NCBI GenBank assembly: GCA_024663395.1
Contig: JANFAH010000045.1
Coordinates: forward strand, 248,001-312,000
DNA from: Pisolithus tinctorius
Taxonomy: Eukaryota > Basidiomycota > Agaricomycetes > Boletales > Pisolithaceae
Direction of reading: 5' to 3'
Length of the DNA stretch: 64,000 nt
Below, one piece after another: positions 10,015 through 19,713 of the stretch. Below the pieces are notes generated by a model, which saw only the letters and a program-made list of their open reading frames with translations, had not been told where the DNA came from and ran no database searches. The number at the start of each line of letters is the position of its first letter. Position 1 is the first letter of the stretch. Made by a program: the position numbers and the translations under genes.

Positions 10015-10062
10015 AACGGTGTAAGTTTTTTGGAAGACAGAAAACGAGATCGTACAAGTGCG

Positions 10063-10073
10063 AGTACGAATAT
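10063..10073 (-). other. Element 1 self-primer binding site
   Basis: Two bases inside the 5' LTR the element reads ATATTCGTACT. There is no TGG as expected for a tRNA primer. The 11-mer is the exact complement of AGTACGAATAT at the inferred transcript start (10372-10362). This is the Tf1-type arrangement in which the mRNA 5' end folds back as primer. Confidence 0.75.
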
Positions 10074-10075
10074 AC

Positions 10076-10789
10076 TGTCAAGTCCGGGCCTACTCCGACC
10101 AACTCCGACGCTATATAGGGTCTAGAGAGTGGTCCGGAAGCAAGTCCGACACACAGGAACAGAACTCCGACTAGCGGAGAGATGGCAGGAACGAAGTCTG
10201 CCGAGACAGAGGCGGAGCGGAGTGAGGGCGTCGGGTTTAGCTCGTGCGCTACCCCCTTGCACGATCTCAGCCCTCGTATTTCAGAGGGAGAGTACAGACA
10301 GAGAGTCGGAGATAACTCCGACAGACAGGAGACGGAATCAGAGGGAGTAGGAACTAAGTTGATATTCGTACTGAGGAACAGCGGAGTACAGTACATGTCT
10401 TTATACTGCTACGGAGGTACGGTAACCGGAATCGGAACTGACATACGGAGACTCATAAGTTTTCAAGTAAAATTTCCTGGACGACGAATGAAGGGTAGAC
10501 GGAGGACATACGAACGGGTAACACAGAACATCCAGAAAAGGAAGCAGTCCAGGCGCTGGACCATGCGGTGAGCGCGCTGCGGAGTACCTGACTGCGAAGG
10601 TAGTCACATGACCCCTCAGAGAACGGACCGCTCGGTCCGGTAGGAGGGCAACACAAGTCCGACAGCAGTCGGAGCGGAGATGGTTCGTAACCAACAGAAG
10701 TTGGGCGGAGTTGGTGCGGAGTGAGTGAATGACCGGCGGAGTGGAGCGCGGAGTGAGTAAGGGCTTAGTGTGAACGCACGGTTATGACA
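10076..10789 (-). repeat. Element 1 5' LTR
   Basis: The 714-bp LTR is the partner of 2691-3404. By position U3 is about 10373-10789 and R-U5 about 10076-10372. The inverted repeats lie at 10624-10639 and 10306-10321. Confidence 0.95.
10362..10405 (-). promoter_or_regulatory. Element 1 TATA box and inferred transcript start
   Basis: TATAAAG reads 10405 to 10399 on the minus strand. The self-primer 11-mer starts at 10372, which is 33 nt downstream, the usual TATA-to-start distance. The pairing evidence and the spacing support each other. Confidence 0.7.
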
Positions 10790-10794
10790 CCAAG

Positions 10795-11293
10795 TGTTTG
10801 CACCTTGTTTTCCATAGGCAATGCCCCTGTACTGTATATAAATCACTGTACTTAGATAGCTGAAGAAGAAGATGTCAGAGAGCCCCTCTTGCTCACATTT
10901 TCATCATCACTCAGTAATTCATCAGCTTTGATAGTTGAGACTTTATTAAGGGTCTAACTATCATCTACTTTGCTTATCATCATCTATCATCAATATACTT
11001 TGCTCCAAGTCCTCCCTGAGCTCAGTGCAGCTTAGGACATCAAATTAAGTTGTCATTCATCCTTCTGCAGGCTGACATCAGTCTACCCCATTACAATCCT
11101 CTCACATTCTTGCTCCCTCTTTGTCAGGAGCACCCCCAACCCACAGCACCCATCTTTGAGTGCTGTAGCTTGCAAAAACCCTCCCAAAGAAAAGGTTCCA
11201 CCATCTAGGTACCACATAGGCACCCACTCACTTTTATTGTCTTTTGTGTTGGTTTTGGTTGGTTTCCACCACTGAACCACACATTGACTCACA
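10795..11293 (+). mobile_element. Family X LTR, right part
   Basis: This continues the LTR broken at 2690. It has a TATA-like TGTATATAAAT near 10835 and ends in TGACTCACA. Bases 10960-11293 match 15040-15341. Joined, the LTR would be about 906 bp. Confidence 0.5.
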
Positions 11294-11820
11294 CTGGTTG
11301 CTTATCTGAACTACTGACTACTGACTACCAACACACAACATGGAACTACTAAGGACTGACTACTGTGTACTGACTAGCCACAACCAACTACAAACTACTA
11401 ACTAGGGACTACAGATGACTGCAAGTCAATATGTGAGACAACTGGGGTGAAAAAAGGGAGTCAACCCAGATGAGAATGCCAGTAAGTAACCCCAAGATAA
11501 CCCCTGAGGGAATGCCAGTAAATAACCCCCAAGTCAATGACTACTGACTACAATGGGGGTTGACTAATTCATACATGACAAGAAAATAAGCAACCAGTTG
11601 CTTATTTGGACTACTAACTACCAGCACATGAGACATACATAACTACTGACCAGCAACTGGTGACTACATACTAGGGAAAGTAACAGTGAGTGAACTGCTG
11701 AGCTAACACAGATAAAAAGCTGAGTCAACTGCCATGAAAACTGTGAAATAACCTGTGAGTCAACCCCCATGAGAACCCCCAGAAAGTAACCCTGAGATAA
11801 CTGCTGGACCCCCCCCAGGT
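11294..11820. repeat. CTACTGACTACC-rich non-coding DNA with one P1 palindrome
   Basis: Irregular CTACTGACTACC repeats resemble 1240-1380. A P1 copy lies at 11585-11606 in the CAAC/GTTG form. No gene is seen. Confidence 0.6.
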
Positions 11821-11847
11821 GAGAGTGGTGTTGGTAGTGAAAGTGTA

Positions 11848-11861
11848 GTGTTCGATGTTTT

Positions 11862-11902
<41 letters not shown>

Positions 11903-12500
11903 ATGGTAATAATAGTAGTGAGGGTAGAGTAGTTGGTAATAGGAATAATAGTGTAGTGTGCGATGTTTTTGGTAGTAGTAATAGTGGTAGTAATAATAAT
12001 GGTAGTAAAGTTGGTAGTGTTGGTAATAGGAATAGAGTCATGTGGGATGTTTTGTGTAGAAGTGGTAGTGTAAGTAGTGGTAGTATGAGTAATAGTAATG
12101 GTAGTGTAGTGTGCGAGGTTTTGTGGAGTAGTAGTAGTGTAGGGTGGGATGATTTTGGGGTAGTGAAAGTAGGGTAGTTAGTAATAGGAGTAGTGGTAGT
12201 AATGGTGATAAGAGTGTAGTGTAGGAGGAAATGTGTAGTGTTGGTAATAGGAATAGGGTAGTTTGTGATGTTTTTGGTAGTAGTAGTGTAGATGGTAATA
12301 GGGGTAGTGGTAGTAATAGTAATAATAGTGAAGTGTAAGAAATGTGTAGTAGTGTAAGTAGGGTAGTGTGGGATGTTTTGAGTAGTAGTGATAGTGTAGT
12401 GTGTAATATTTTTGGTAGTAGTAGTGTAGGTAGTGTTGGTAATAGGAATAGGTAGATTTGGATGTTTTGAGTAGTGGTAGTAGTAATAGGATTAGGAGTA
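11848..12500. repeat. Degenerate AGT trinucleotide tract
   Basis: A pure run of about 13 AGT units starts near 11862 and degrades into GTAGT/GTAAT mixtures over 600 bases. Ser/Asn-rich frames here are repeat translations. Bases 12500-13940 are AT-rich and hold nothing I can assign. Confidence 0.85.
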
Positions 12501-13944
12501 ATAGTGTAGTATACTAGAGGGTTTTTGTAATGGTGGTTAGGGTGAAAGTAAGGTTGGGGTAAAAAATCTCCAATTCTAAGGGAATATTCCTATAATGTGA
12601 GCCATATAAAGGTGTTAAGTAGGAGAGAGTGGTAATACATATGTCTAATGAAGCCAGAGTTGAGTATGAGAGGAAGGAAATGCAGAGCAGCCCCTGAAAC
12701 AACTGAAACATCAACATGCATAATGGTATATGGATGGAAAATGTGGATAAACATGGACAGTGCTACTGATAATATACATGATAATGTAGATTATGTTTAA
12801 TGGCACAAATGTTGAAGTGTAGTGTTTGTGCAATATGGACAAGTTTGTAGGGATCTACTATGAATAGCAAAATATAGTGATATTATGGACAATATTGCAC
12901 AAATGTTGAACCTCAATATTTGCATGATTGGTAGTTAATTAATTATATGACACAACCCATACTACAGTTTAGGACATGAACTATTTATATAGAGTCTGGA
13001 ATGTTGATGTAATTTGAATTAAATCTACAGATGTGAAGAGTATGGCTTTAATCAAACAAGGGATCAACACATGAGATCTAGGTTCTGATCATAAGATGTG
13101 AAGGAGGACAAATAATGAATATATATCTGATCACATGATTTAAATTCCATGAAGAAGTATTGGCACTTAACCACTGATAACACAAGCACATACAGGATGG
13201 ACAGAGGTACAATTATAAGCTGAATGTGGGGAACTGATTCGGCAGGACCACTCAATGACATTGATCTAGGATATTTGAAATGATAGATGGACATGATTGA
13301 CGAAACAAGGTGGATAAGTGGAGGTCAGATATGTCACAGATGGAAGAGATAAAGCATTGACTGACCAGTTTTATTTCAAACTGATACCAGGATGACAATG
13401 GTGCTTGAGATGATATGCTGCCTAAGAAGTCAGCACAAAGTCAGAGCAGGAAGGAAGGGAAGGAAGGGGTGGGGAAGGTGAGCATCACATATCTGAGTGG
13501 AAGTATGATACTCATGAGATGAGGCTGATGCACAGAAGATGATGCTTGGGGAGAGTCTCCTTGTTAGCAGGGGAGGGAGATTGCAGAAGGCAACACTTGA
13601 TGATAAGGCACAAGCTCACCAAGAGCTTGAGAAGGGGGTGAAGTGAGCAATCACTGGGATTGCAAGGTTTGATCTTATTGAGAACATGGATCAACTTATG
13701 TTTGGGATCTGGAATTCCCAACAGGTCATTCAGGCACAGGTAATGAACCTTACAAATTCCTTTTTGCAGAATGGATTGGATTGATTCAACATGGCACACA
13801 CAATACCACTGGTGATTGACAAGCAATGGATGAAGAAGGATTCATACATGACTGGAAACCCTATGGACCTTGACATCAAACAGATACCACTCCTTGAAAT
13901 TGATGAGACTATCACTACAAAAAATTGGAGCATCCTGGCTGCTG

Positions 13945-14845
13945 GTGGTGTCACACACCAAAGGTGTTTGGTGACATGGACATGGATAGTGCTGATGAAT
14001 GGAGATGAAAGACTATAGCCCTCATGTGAAGAAAGAAAGCCAGGGATGTTGGCAGTCATCCATCACACAAGAATGAGTCATCAATGCCAAAGAAAAAGGA
14101 AGGAAGCAAGTTAAGCACCAATAAAAATTCCTAAGCACCCATGTATGGCATTCTGGTTTTCAACATATCTCCACCATTTCTGCAGATACTGACACCATTC
14201 CTACCTTTGCTTATAGTGCTCAGCCATTGATCCTATCTTCCAAAATTGGAAAGTATCTGCACACTCCACACATTTCTACAGCACTCCCTCCAAAAGATGC
14301 TCATTTTGCTAACTCTTCAGATATGGCCACCTCCACATCAGTCATTTTGCTTGTCCCCTTTTCTAGGGACCATGGTTATGTATATCTACCAGGAGTTCCT
14401 ACCAGCTTCTATCCTGAAGCATCCTGGTACATCCCATCCTCCTCCACCCCCTCTCAACCCATCCAGCTTGGACAGCACATTCTTTTTGTCAGTATGACCT
14501 CTAGGAGGACATTCTTTGGTTGCCTCAGGTCTGTCATTCAGTTAGAAAGGTCTTATGTGGTTGTTTCAGTCTCTCCAGTCCAAGAAGCATATGGATCCTT
14601 CCTTCCTGCTCCCTGCAATGTCTTCATGCCAGTCTCATCCATCATCCTTCCAAAATTGTGACAGCTACAGTATAATCCACTGTTCTCCACTCTCCCTGAT
14701 CACATCCATGATGAGTATGATGCACACCTTGCCTCCTTGTTGCAAGATACAGCAGAAGATGCTCCCCCTTCATCCTCTTTTCCAACAGAGCCTCATTCAT
14801 AAAGTTTTTATTTGCTTCACTGAGAGGACAGTTGGGGGGGAAAGT
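13945..14845 (+). pseudogene. Family X retrotransposon, 3' internal region (copy 2)
   Basis: This is the counterpart of 1390-2283, with an open frame at 14227-14661. It ends in the same TTGGGGGGGAAAGT purine tract directly before TGTGATCCCC. The two copies differ mostly by transitions. The protein family is unknown to me. Confidence 0.45.
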
Positions 14846-15341
14846 TGTGATCCCCTATGCTCCTGTCACCACACAGACCCCCAAAGCTTGACCCCTGTTG
14901 ACACCTTACTCACCCTGTCCACTTTTGGATGTACTATATTGGCATCAGATCAGTGCTGCCTCTCTGTCATCCCACCTTGGCCTAGAAGCAATCTCTTTGG
15001 GATATGACATGCACAGCCTCCCCCTAATGCAATTCCAGTGTGTCTATCATTGCCTATCATCAATCAAGCTTCACTCCAAGTTCTCCCTGAGCTCAGTACA
15101 GTTCAGAACATCAAATTAAGTCGACATCTATCCTTTTGTAGGCTGACATCAGTCTACCCCATTGCAATCCTCTTGCATTCTTGCTCCCTCTTCATCAGGA
15201 ACACCCCCAACCCTCAGCACTCATCTCTGAGTGTTGTAACTCACAAAAGCCCATCCAAATAAAAGGTTCCACCACTTGCTCTTATTGTCTTTTGTGTTGT
15301 TTTTGATTGGTTTTCACCACTGAACCACACTTTGACTCACA
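14846..15341 (+). mobile_element. Family X LTR (copy 2, internally deleted)
   Basis: It runs TGTGATCCCC..TGACTCACA and is 496 bp. It lacks about 400 bp of the middle present in copy 1. The matching ends and purine tract are the reason for calling it an LTR. I did not find a clean target duplication. Confidence 0.45.
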
Positions 15342-15344
15342 GTG

Positions 15345-16260
15345 GTCAGCACCATATGCATGCCCTGTCATGTCCATGACTCTTGGACTCAAGCCCAGTC
15401 CAGTCTGGACCCCTAGCCCCTATCTCCAGTCAAGCCTGGTCCTAGTCCAGCCCAGAAAACCTAACTCCAGCCCTAAGAAACCCAACTCTGGCCCAAATAA
15501 CTCAAGTCCAGTGTTTTACCCCTATCTCCAGTCCACTCCAGCCTCCTGGCCTTGCACTGCTTCACCCTGGTCCTCCCAGGTCCATGTCTGGGTCACTCAG
15601 ACATAACTCCAGTCTGTTTTCCCATGTTTGTACTATATTTAGTCTAGTCCCCTTTGCTGATCTTTCCTTGCTGTATGAAACCTGTGTCTGACTCCAGTTA
15701 TGCCAGTCACCTGGACTTTGGCTATTAGTCTTGGCACAGCCACTATGGCTATCCACACCTTGCTAATCATCTCACTAAATAGCTTGTTAACAAGTCTGGC
15801 TCTATGTTCATTACCCCAGACCAGCCTCATGTATTTAACCTCTGTACATACTTCATAGCACCTCAGTCAGAATATCAACTTGGTATTACCCTCAAGTCTG
15901 TAATGCCCCTCAAGTCTACTCTATAGCTAAGGCTGAGCCTTAAGCTATCCCCAGCTCCTGTCCCAGACCTCTCCCCAGCTTGCATAAGGGTACAGCACAC
16001 AAGCTGAGACCAAGGGAGGTAGATCCAACCCTGGACCAGCTTCCCCCTGTGCATGCTCCAAGACCAGTCAGTTTCCCATGCTACTGGCCTTGTTCCCACA
16101 CTCCTGGCCTTAAGTCCAGTCCTCTGGACTTAGCTCCTGCCCTCCAGCCCCTAACTCCAGTCCAACTGGACTTGGCCCCTGTCTCCTGGCCTTGACTCTG
16201 GCCACCCAGACTTAGCCCCTGTCACCTGGTCTTGAAGCCTGGTCAACTGAGGGTAAACCC
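15345..16260. repeat. CCAG/CCTGG-rich low-complexity DNA
   Basis: Irregular repeats such as CTCCAGTCCAG, CCTGGCCTTG and CTTAGCCCCTG dominate. It may include decayed LTR sequence (a TATTTAACC near 15834), but no ends could be defined. Confidence 0.5.
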
Positions 16261-16280
16261 ATACTTAACATGCCCTGAAG

Positions 16281-16469
16281 GCCTGGTATGAGAAGAAGAA
16301 GACACAATTACATGAGCTGGAGTTGTTGATCAAACAATTGAAGAAGCAGGATACAGGGGAGGCTACTGAGGCAGATATTGGGGAACTCAATGATTATCTC
16401 AAGGATGTTGATGACATCAAGGGTCTTTTGGGATATGGGGGACAGTGGCTGGTGATAATATACAGTTAA
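16281..16469 (+). pseudogene. Gene remnant, charged helical segment
   Basis: An open stretch of 62 codons without its own start encodes AWYEKKKTQLHELELLIKQ and then an acidic helix ending in DIKGLLGYGGQWLV. A GTGAGG donor-like sequence follows the stop. It looks like an exon of a basidiomycete gene or transposon gene. The family is not identified. Confidence 0.35.
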
Positions 16470-18062
16470 GGTGAGGATCTATGATCTATCTCTCTCAATG
16501 GGTGTAATCCCACAAATGTTGAGCACCCAGATCTGTGTGAATATGCATTGATTCAGTGGTGACACACTTGATGTTATTGGATCACATGCACATCTATGCA
16601 GATCCAGATGCTCAATTTTTGCATAGATATGTCCATGAATCATCTTCTATCCACCAGTCCTGCATCCACACACTTCCCATCTGTGCAAATGTTGGATATC
16701 AAGATTTGTGCATTGTGTTCTATTCTATACATACAGTGGCTCACAAAATTGTCCCAATGTTTGCATATTTTTCATTAATCATGGTGTAGCAAGTGAACTA
16801 TCATTATTGAGTCCAAGGTGTTGGTGGATGGATCAAAGCAGCTGGTCATGGCTCTCTGATGAGCCATATTACATAATATTTGAGTAGAAACTGATGACAG
16901 AATACCCAAATGAAAATGAGAGCTCATTGGGACAATTATGTAACTTTGTGATATACTGGGGATGTAGTCCTTGGGAACACATATAAAACATGGTGAGATA
17001 CTCACCAATGCTTACATAATGTATCATGTTGTCTACTGAATGATTTGTCAACAAACAAACAAAGCCAAACAGTGATTTTACACCACTAAGCCTCCTCACT
17101 GTAACACAAGTCAAGAAGTCAGCATTCCAGCTCATCAGGGACATTCTCTCAGGGCAACCTCAGCAAATGCTGGTGTACACTATAGTATAATCAATAGAAT
17201 ATGCTATCAGCATCATTGGTCTCTTCAGAAACCTGCTGGCAGTCATCTCCTGCAGTGTGTCCCCACCAAAGCCCCATGTGTCCTGGGACTAATCAGTACT
17301 GTGAGAGCTGAGAGTGATGTGGACATCCAATCTGGCATTCATCCTATCATGAACAAACCAACCACCCATTAACTAGTGCATTTCTATGAAGGGGAAACTG
17401 GTATGGAGGTCAGGGTGAAGCTAAACCCTCTCTCACTCCAGGTACCATGGGAGGGATATGCTACTGAGCTACCAGGTTGCACATTCCTGGCCTTCTATCT
17501 GGCACTGGATAATTCCTTTAGTCTTATATGACCAAATAACTCCTTTCCAGTGATTCCCAGTTCAGCTCAGAGCATAGTCTGACCAACCCTCCCATGATAC
17601 TGGGAGTACCCAGAAGGGTTGTGCTGCACCTGAGCCTTCAGGCAGGCTTTTCTTCCACTGTGATGTAGTAGTTAGTGGGTGATTGGTTTGTTCATGATAG
17701 GATGAATGCCAGATTGGATGTCCACATCACTCTCAGCTCTCACAGTACTGATTAGTCCCAGGACACATGGGGCTTTGGTGGGGACACACTGCAGGAGATG
17801 ACTGCCAGCAGGTTTCTGAAGAGACCAATGATGCTGATAGCATATTCTATTGATTATACTATAGTGTACACCAGCATTTGCTGAGGTTGCCCTGAGAGAA
17901 TGTCCCTGATGAGCTGGAATGCTGACTTCTTGACTTGTGTTACAGTGAGGAGGCTTAGTGGTGTAAAATCACTGTTTGGCTTTGTTTGTTTGTTGACAAA
18001 TCATTCAGTAGACAACATGATACATTATGTAAGCATTGGTGAGTATCTCACCATGTTTTATA

Positions 18063-18514
18063 TGTTACGTTTCACCCCTAACTTTTCTTTCTTCGTTGCA
18101 CGTTTACCTTGTTTTGGATCCGTTGGACTTAGTTTCCTTTTAGAGCCGTCTTCTCTCTGATCCGACGGCTCTCTATTCCCACCACTAGCGTTACTGGCTC
18201 GTTACATGCTTAGGACATGTGTCGTCATTGTTCAACCAATGGCGTAGTTACCTCGTTACATGCGGACGCCTCATGGTCCGTTTCTGTGTAGTATTTAGTC
18301 TGCCGGCTCAAGTCCTGGAAACCCAGACTTGAGCTGCTCAATCATATGCAGCGTTCTCAGAACTTCGCCCTCAGTGTCCCTAATAAGGACCACTCTTACC
18401 GGCGTTGCTCCTAAATCCTCTGTCGTTTACAGAGGTTACTGCAGCCGTTGCTCAGTAGAAACCTTAGACTGTGTCTGAGCTCTCCCTACGTCTTGACTTC
18501 GGTCGAGCGTAACA
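18063..18514 (+). repeat. Element 2 5' LTR
   Basis: The LTR reads TGTTACGTTT..GAGCGTAACA. The TATA-like TATTTAG starts at 18292 and the inferred transcript start (AGACTTGAGCT) is at 18325, 33 nt downstream. Confidence 0.95.
18292..18335 (+). promoter_or_regulatory. Element 2 TATA-like box and inferred transcript start
   Basis: TATTTAG at 18292 precedes AGACTTGAGCT at 18325-18335 by 33 nt. The 11-mer is exactly complementary to 18517-18527 just inside the LTR. Confidence 0.65.
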
Positions 18515-18516
18515 AA

Positions 18517-18527
18517 AGCTCAAGTCT
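18517..18527 (+). other. Element 2 self-primer binding site
   Basis: AGCTCAAGTCT lies two bases inside the 5' LTR. It pairs over 11 nt with the inferred mRNA 5' end. No tRNA-type TGG begins here. Confidence 0.75.
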
Positions 18528-18813
18528 ACAGCCTTTGGCCGAATCGGTCACTGCTTAGTGAACCACCACGAACCCCCGAAACAATCGACGTTGGGCGCCG
18601 TTGCGACCCACTTGTGAAGAATCATCGTCTGACGAAGAACAGGAGAGCACTGTCACAGACACCTCCTCCAACGAACCCGAACAGCCAGATAGAGGTTTTA
18701 CCTCTGGAATCCTCTCGAACCTCTTCTCCCAATCACTTGCGTCGCTTGGCACCCCCATTCAACCAAGTCCCCCACCACTCTTCCCTACCCCGCCGCCCCC
18801 ACCACAGAATACG

Positions 18814-19713
18814 ATGTCTGGCTCATCGTCGAAGGCACCGGTTGGCAATGCCACCAAAGCCACTGAACTGAAGATTGGCGCTCCATCTGATTTTGATGGA
18901 AACCAGAAGAACGCCATGAGTTGGCTGTACTCCGTACAGACCTATCTCTTGGTAAACGAAGAACTATACGACACTGACACTAAAAAGGTGGTCTACGCCC
19001 TGTCGTATATGAAGAAAGATGTTGCCCGTTCCTGGGCCGCCACCTTCCAGAAAACCTCTCTGGAAAAGAATCCCCCGAGTTTCGGCACCTTTGCCGATTT
19101 TATAAAAGATTTCAAAGCATCGTTCACCTCCGCTGACACCGCTGGGACCGCCATTGCCAAATTGCGAACCCTGAAACAAAAGGATTCGGTAGAACAATAT
19201 ATCACCGACTTCCGAACTGCTGCGGCCGACTCAACCATCACGGAAGACGTCGCTTTAATCGAGTTCTTCTCGCAGGGACTTAAACCTTTTATCGCAAACC
19301 GAATTCACATGATGGAAACCACTCCTACCAAGATCACTGAGTGGTACACCCAAGCACAGAAATTCAACGCCAAATGGAGAAAGGTTAATGAAATCTCGGG
19401 AAGAAAAGAAAAGAAAACGTTCCACCCTAGGAACAATTTTGCCGAAGAAAAAGATCCAAACGCTATGGACGTGGATGGAGTGAGACTCTCCAAGGAAGAA
19501 CGAGACCGACACATCAAGGAAGGAAGATGCTTCGGATGTGGAAACAAAGGACACCTCTCCCGAGAATGTCCAGACAAGGGGAAGACTCCCCAAAAGAAAG
19601 TAAAGAAAATCCGCAAAATTGTGGAAGTTGAAGAAAGCGACGATGAAGAAAAAGTCGCTGGCCCATCCATCGCCTTGGTAAACATCGCTAGGGCCCTTGG
19701 AAAGGATTTTTGA
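18814..19713 (+). CDS. gag: Element 2 Gag with CCHC zinc knuckle
   Basis: The first in-frame ATG is at 18814, giving about 299 aa. The frame is open upstream to 18601 (acidic and then proline-rich) without an ATG, so a non-AUG or upstream start is possible. The gag domain runs from ELKIGAPSDFDGN through SWLYSVQTYL and VEQYITDFRTAA to ITEWYTQAQKF. The knuckle CFGCGNKGHLSREC is encoded near 19530-19572. A basic tail follows. It stops at TGA 19711-19713, and pol lies in the -1 frame. Confidence 0.9.
   Translation: MSGSSSKAPVGNATKATELKIGAPSDFDGNQKNAMSWLYSVQTYLLVNEELYDTDTKKVVYALSYMKKDVARSWAATFQKTSLEKNPPSFGTFADFIKDFKASFTSADTAGTAIAKLRTLKQKDSVEQYITDFRTAAADSTITEDVALIEFFSQGLKPFIANRIHMMETTPTKITEWYTQAQKFNAKWRKVNEISGRKEKKTFHPRNNFAEEKDPNAMDVDGVRLSKEERDRHIKEGRCFGCGNKGHLSRECPDKGKTPQKKVKKIRKIVEVEESDDEEKVAGPSIALVNIARALGKDF
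19707..19713 (+). promoter_or_regulatory. Possible -1 frameshift at the gag stop (T-run before TGA)
   Basis: Pol is in the -1 frame and its frame is closed by a TAG near 19689, so the shift must occur in the last ~22 bases of gag. The only candidate I see is the run of five T at 19707-19711, where a Phe tRNA could slip back one base at the stop. It is not a canonical heptamer. Confidence 0.4.

Larger units (their letters stand above)
2691..10789 (-). mobile_element. Element 1: complete Ty3/gypsy chromovirus with an antisense gene
   Basis: This is an 8099-bp LTR retrotransposon on the minus strand. In element order it has the 5' LTR (10789-10076), a self-primer binding site, gag, a -1 frameshift site, protease-RT-RNase H-integrase, a chromodomain, an oppositely transcribed two-exon gene, a polypurine tract and the 3' LTR (3404-2691). 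The two LTRs are both 714 bp and differ at only four places by eye, all at CpG. That indicates a recent insertion. One in-frame TGA separates integrase from chromodomain. The element is CpG-rich compared with the flanks and unusually dense in CGGAG. Confidence 0.95.
2686..10794. repeat. Target-site duplication of element 1 (CCAAG)
   Basis: CCAAG occurs at 2686-2690 and again at 10790-10794, directly flanking the two LTRs. This is the 5-bp duplication expected of a Ty3-type integrase. Confidence 0.93.

Noticed and set aside
10021..10062. A tRNA-type primer binding site for element 1
   Set aside because: No TGG follows the LTR, while an exact 11-nt match to the inferred transcript start does.
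11760..12177. Leu- or Ser-rich open frames across the AGT tract
   Set aside because: They are translations of a trinucleotide repeat on either strand.
16869..17144. The 91-residue frame repeated in all A-element arms as a conserved protein
   Set aside because: It runs inward-to-outward, opposite to the expected transposase direction. Its conservation follows from arm identity, and no domain is seen. It is kept only as a marker of arm identity.
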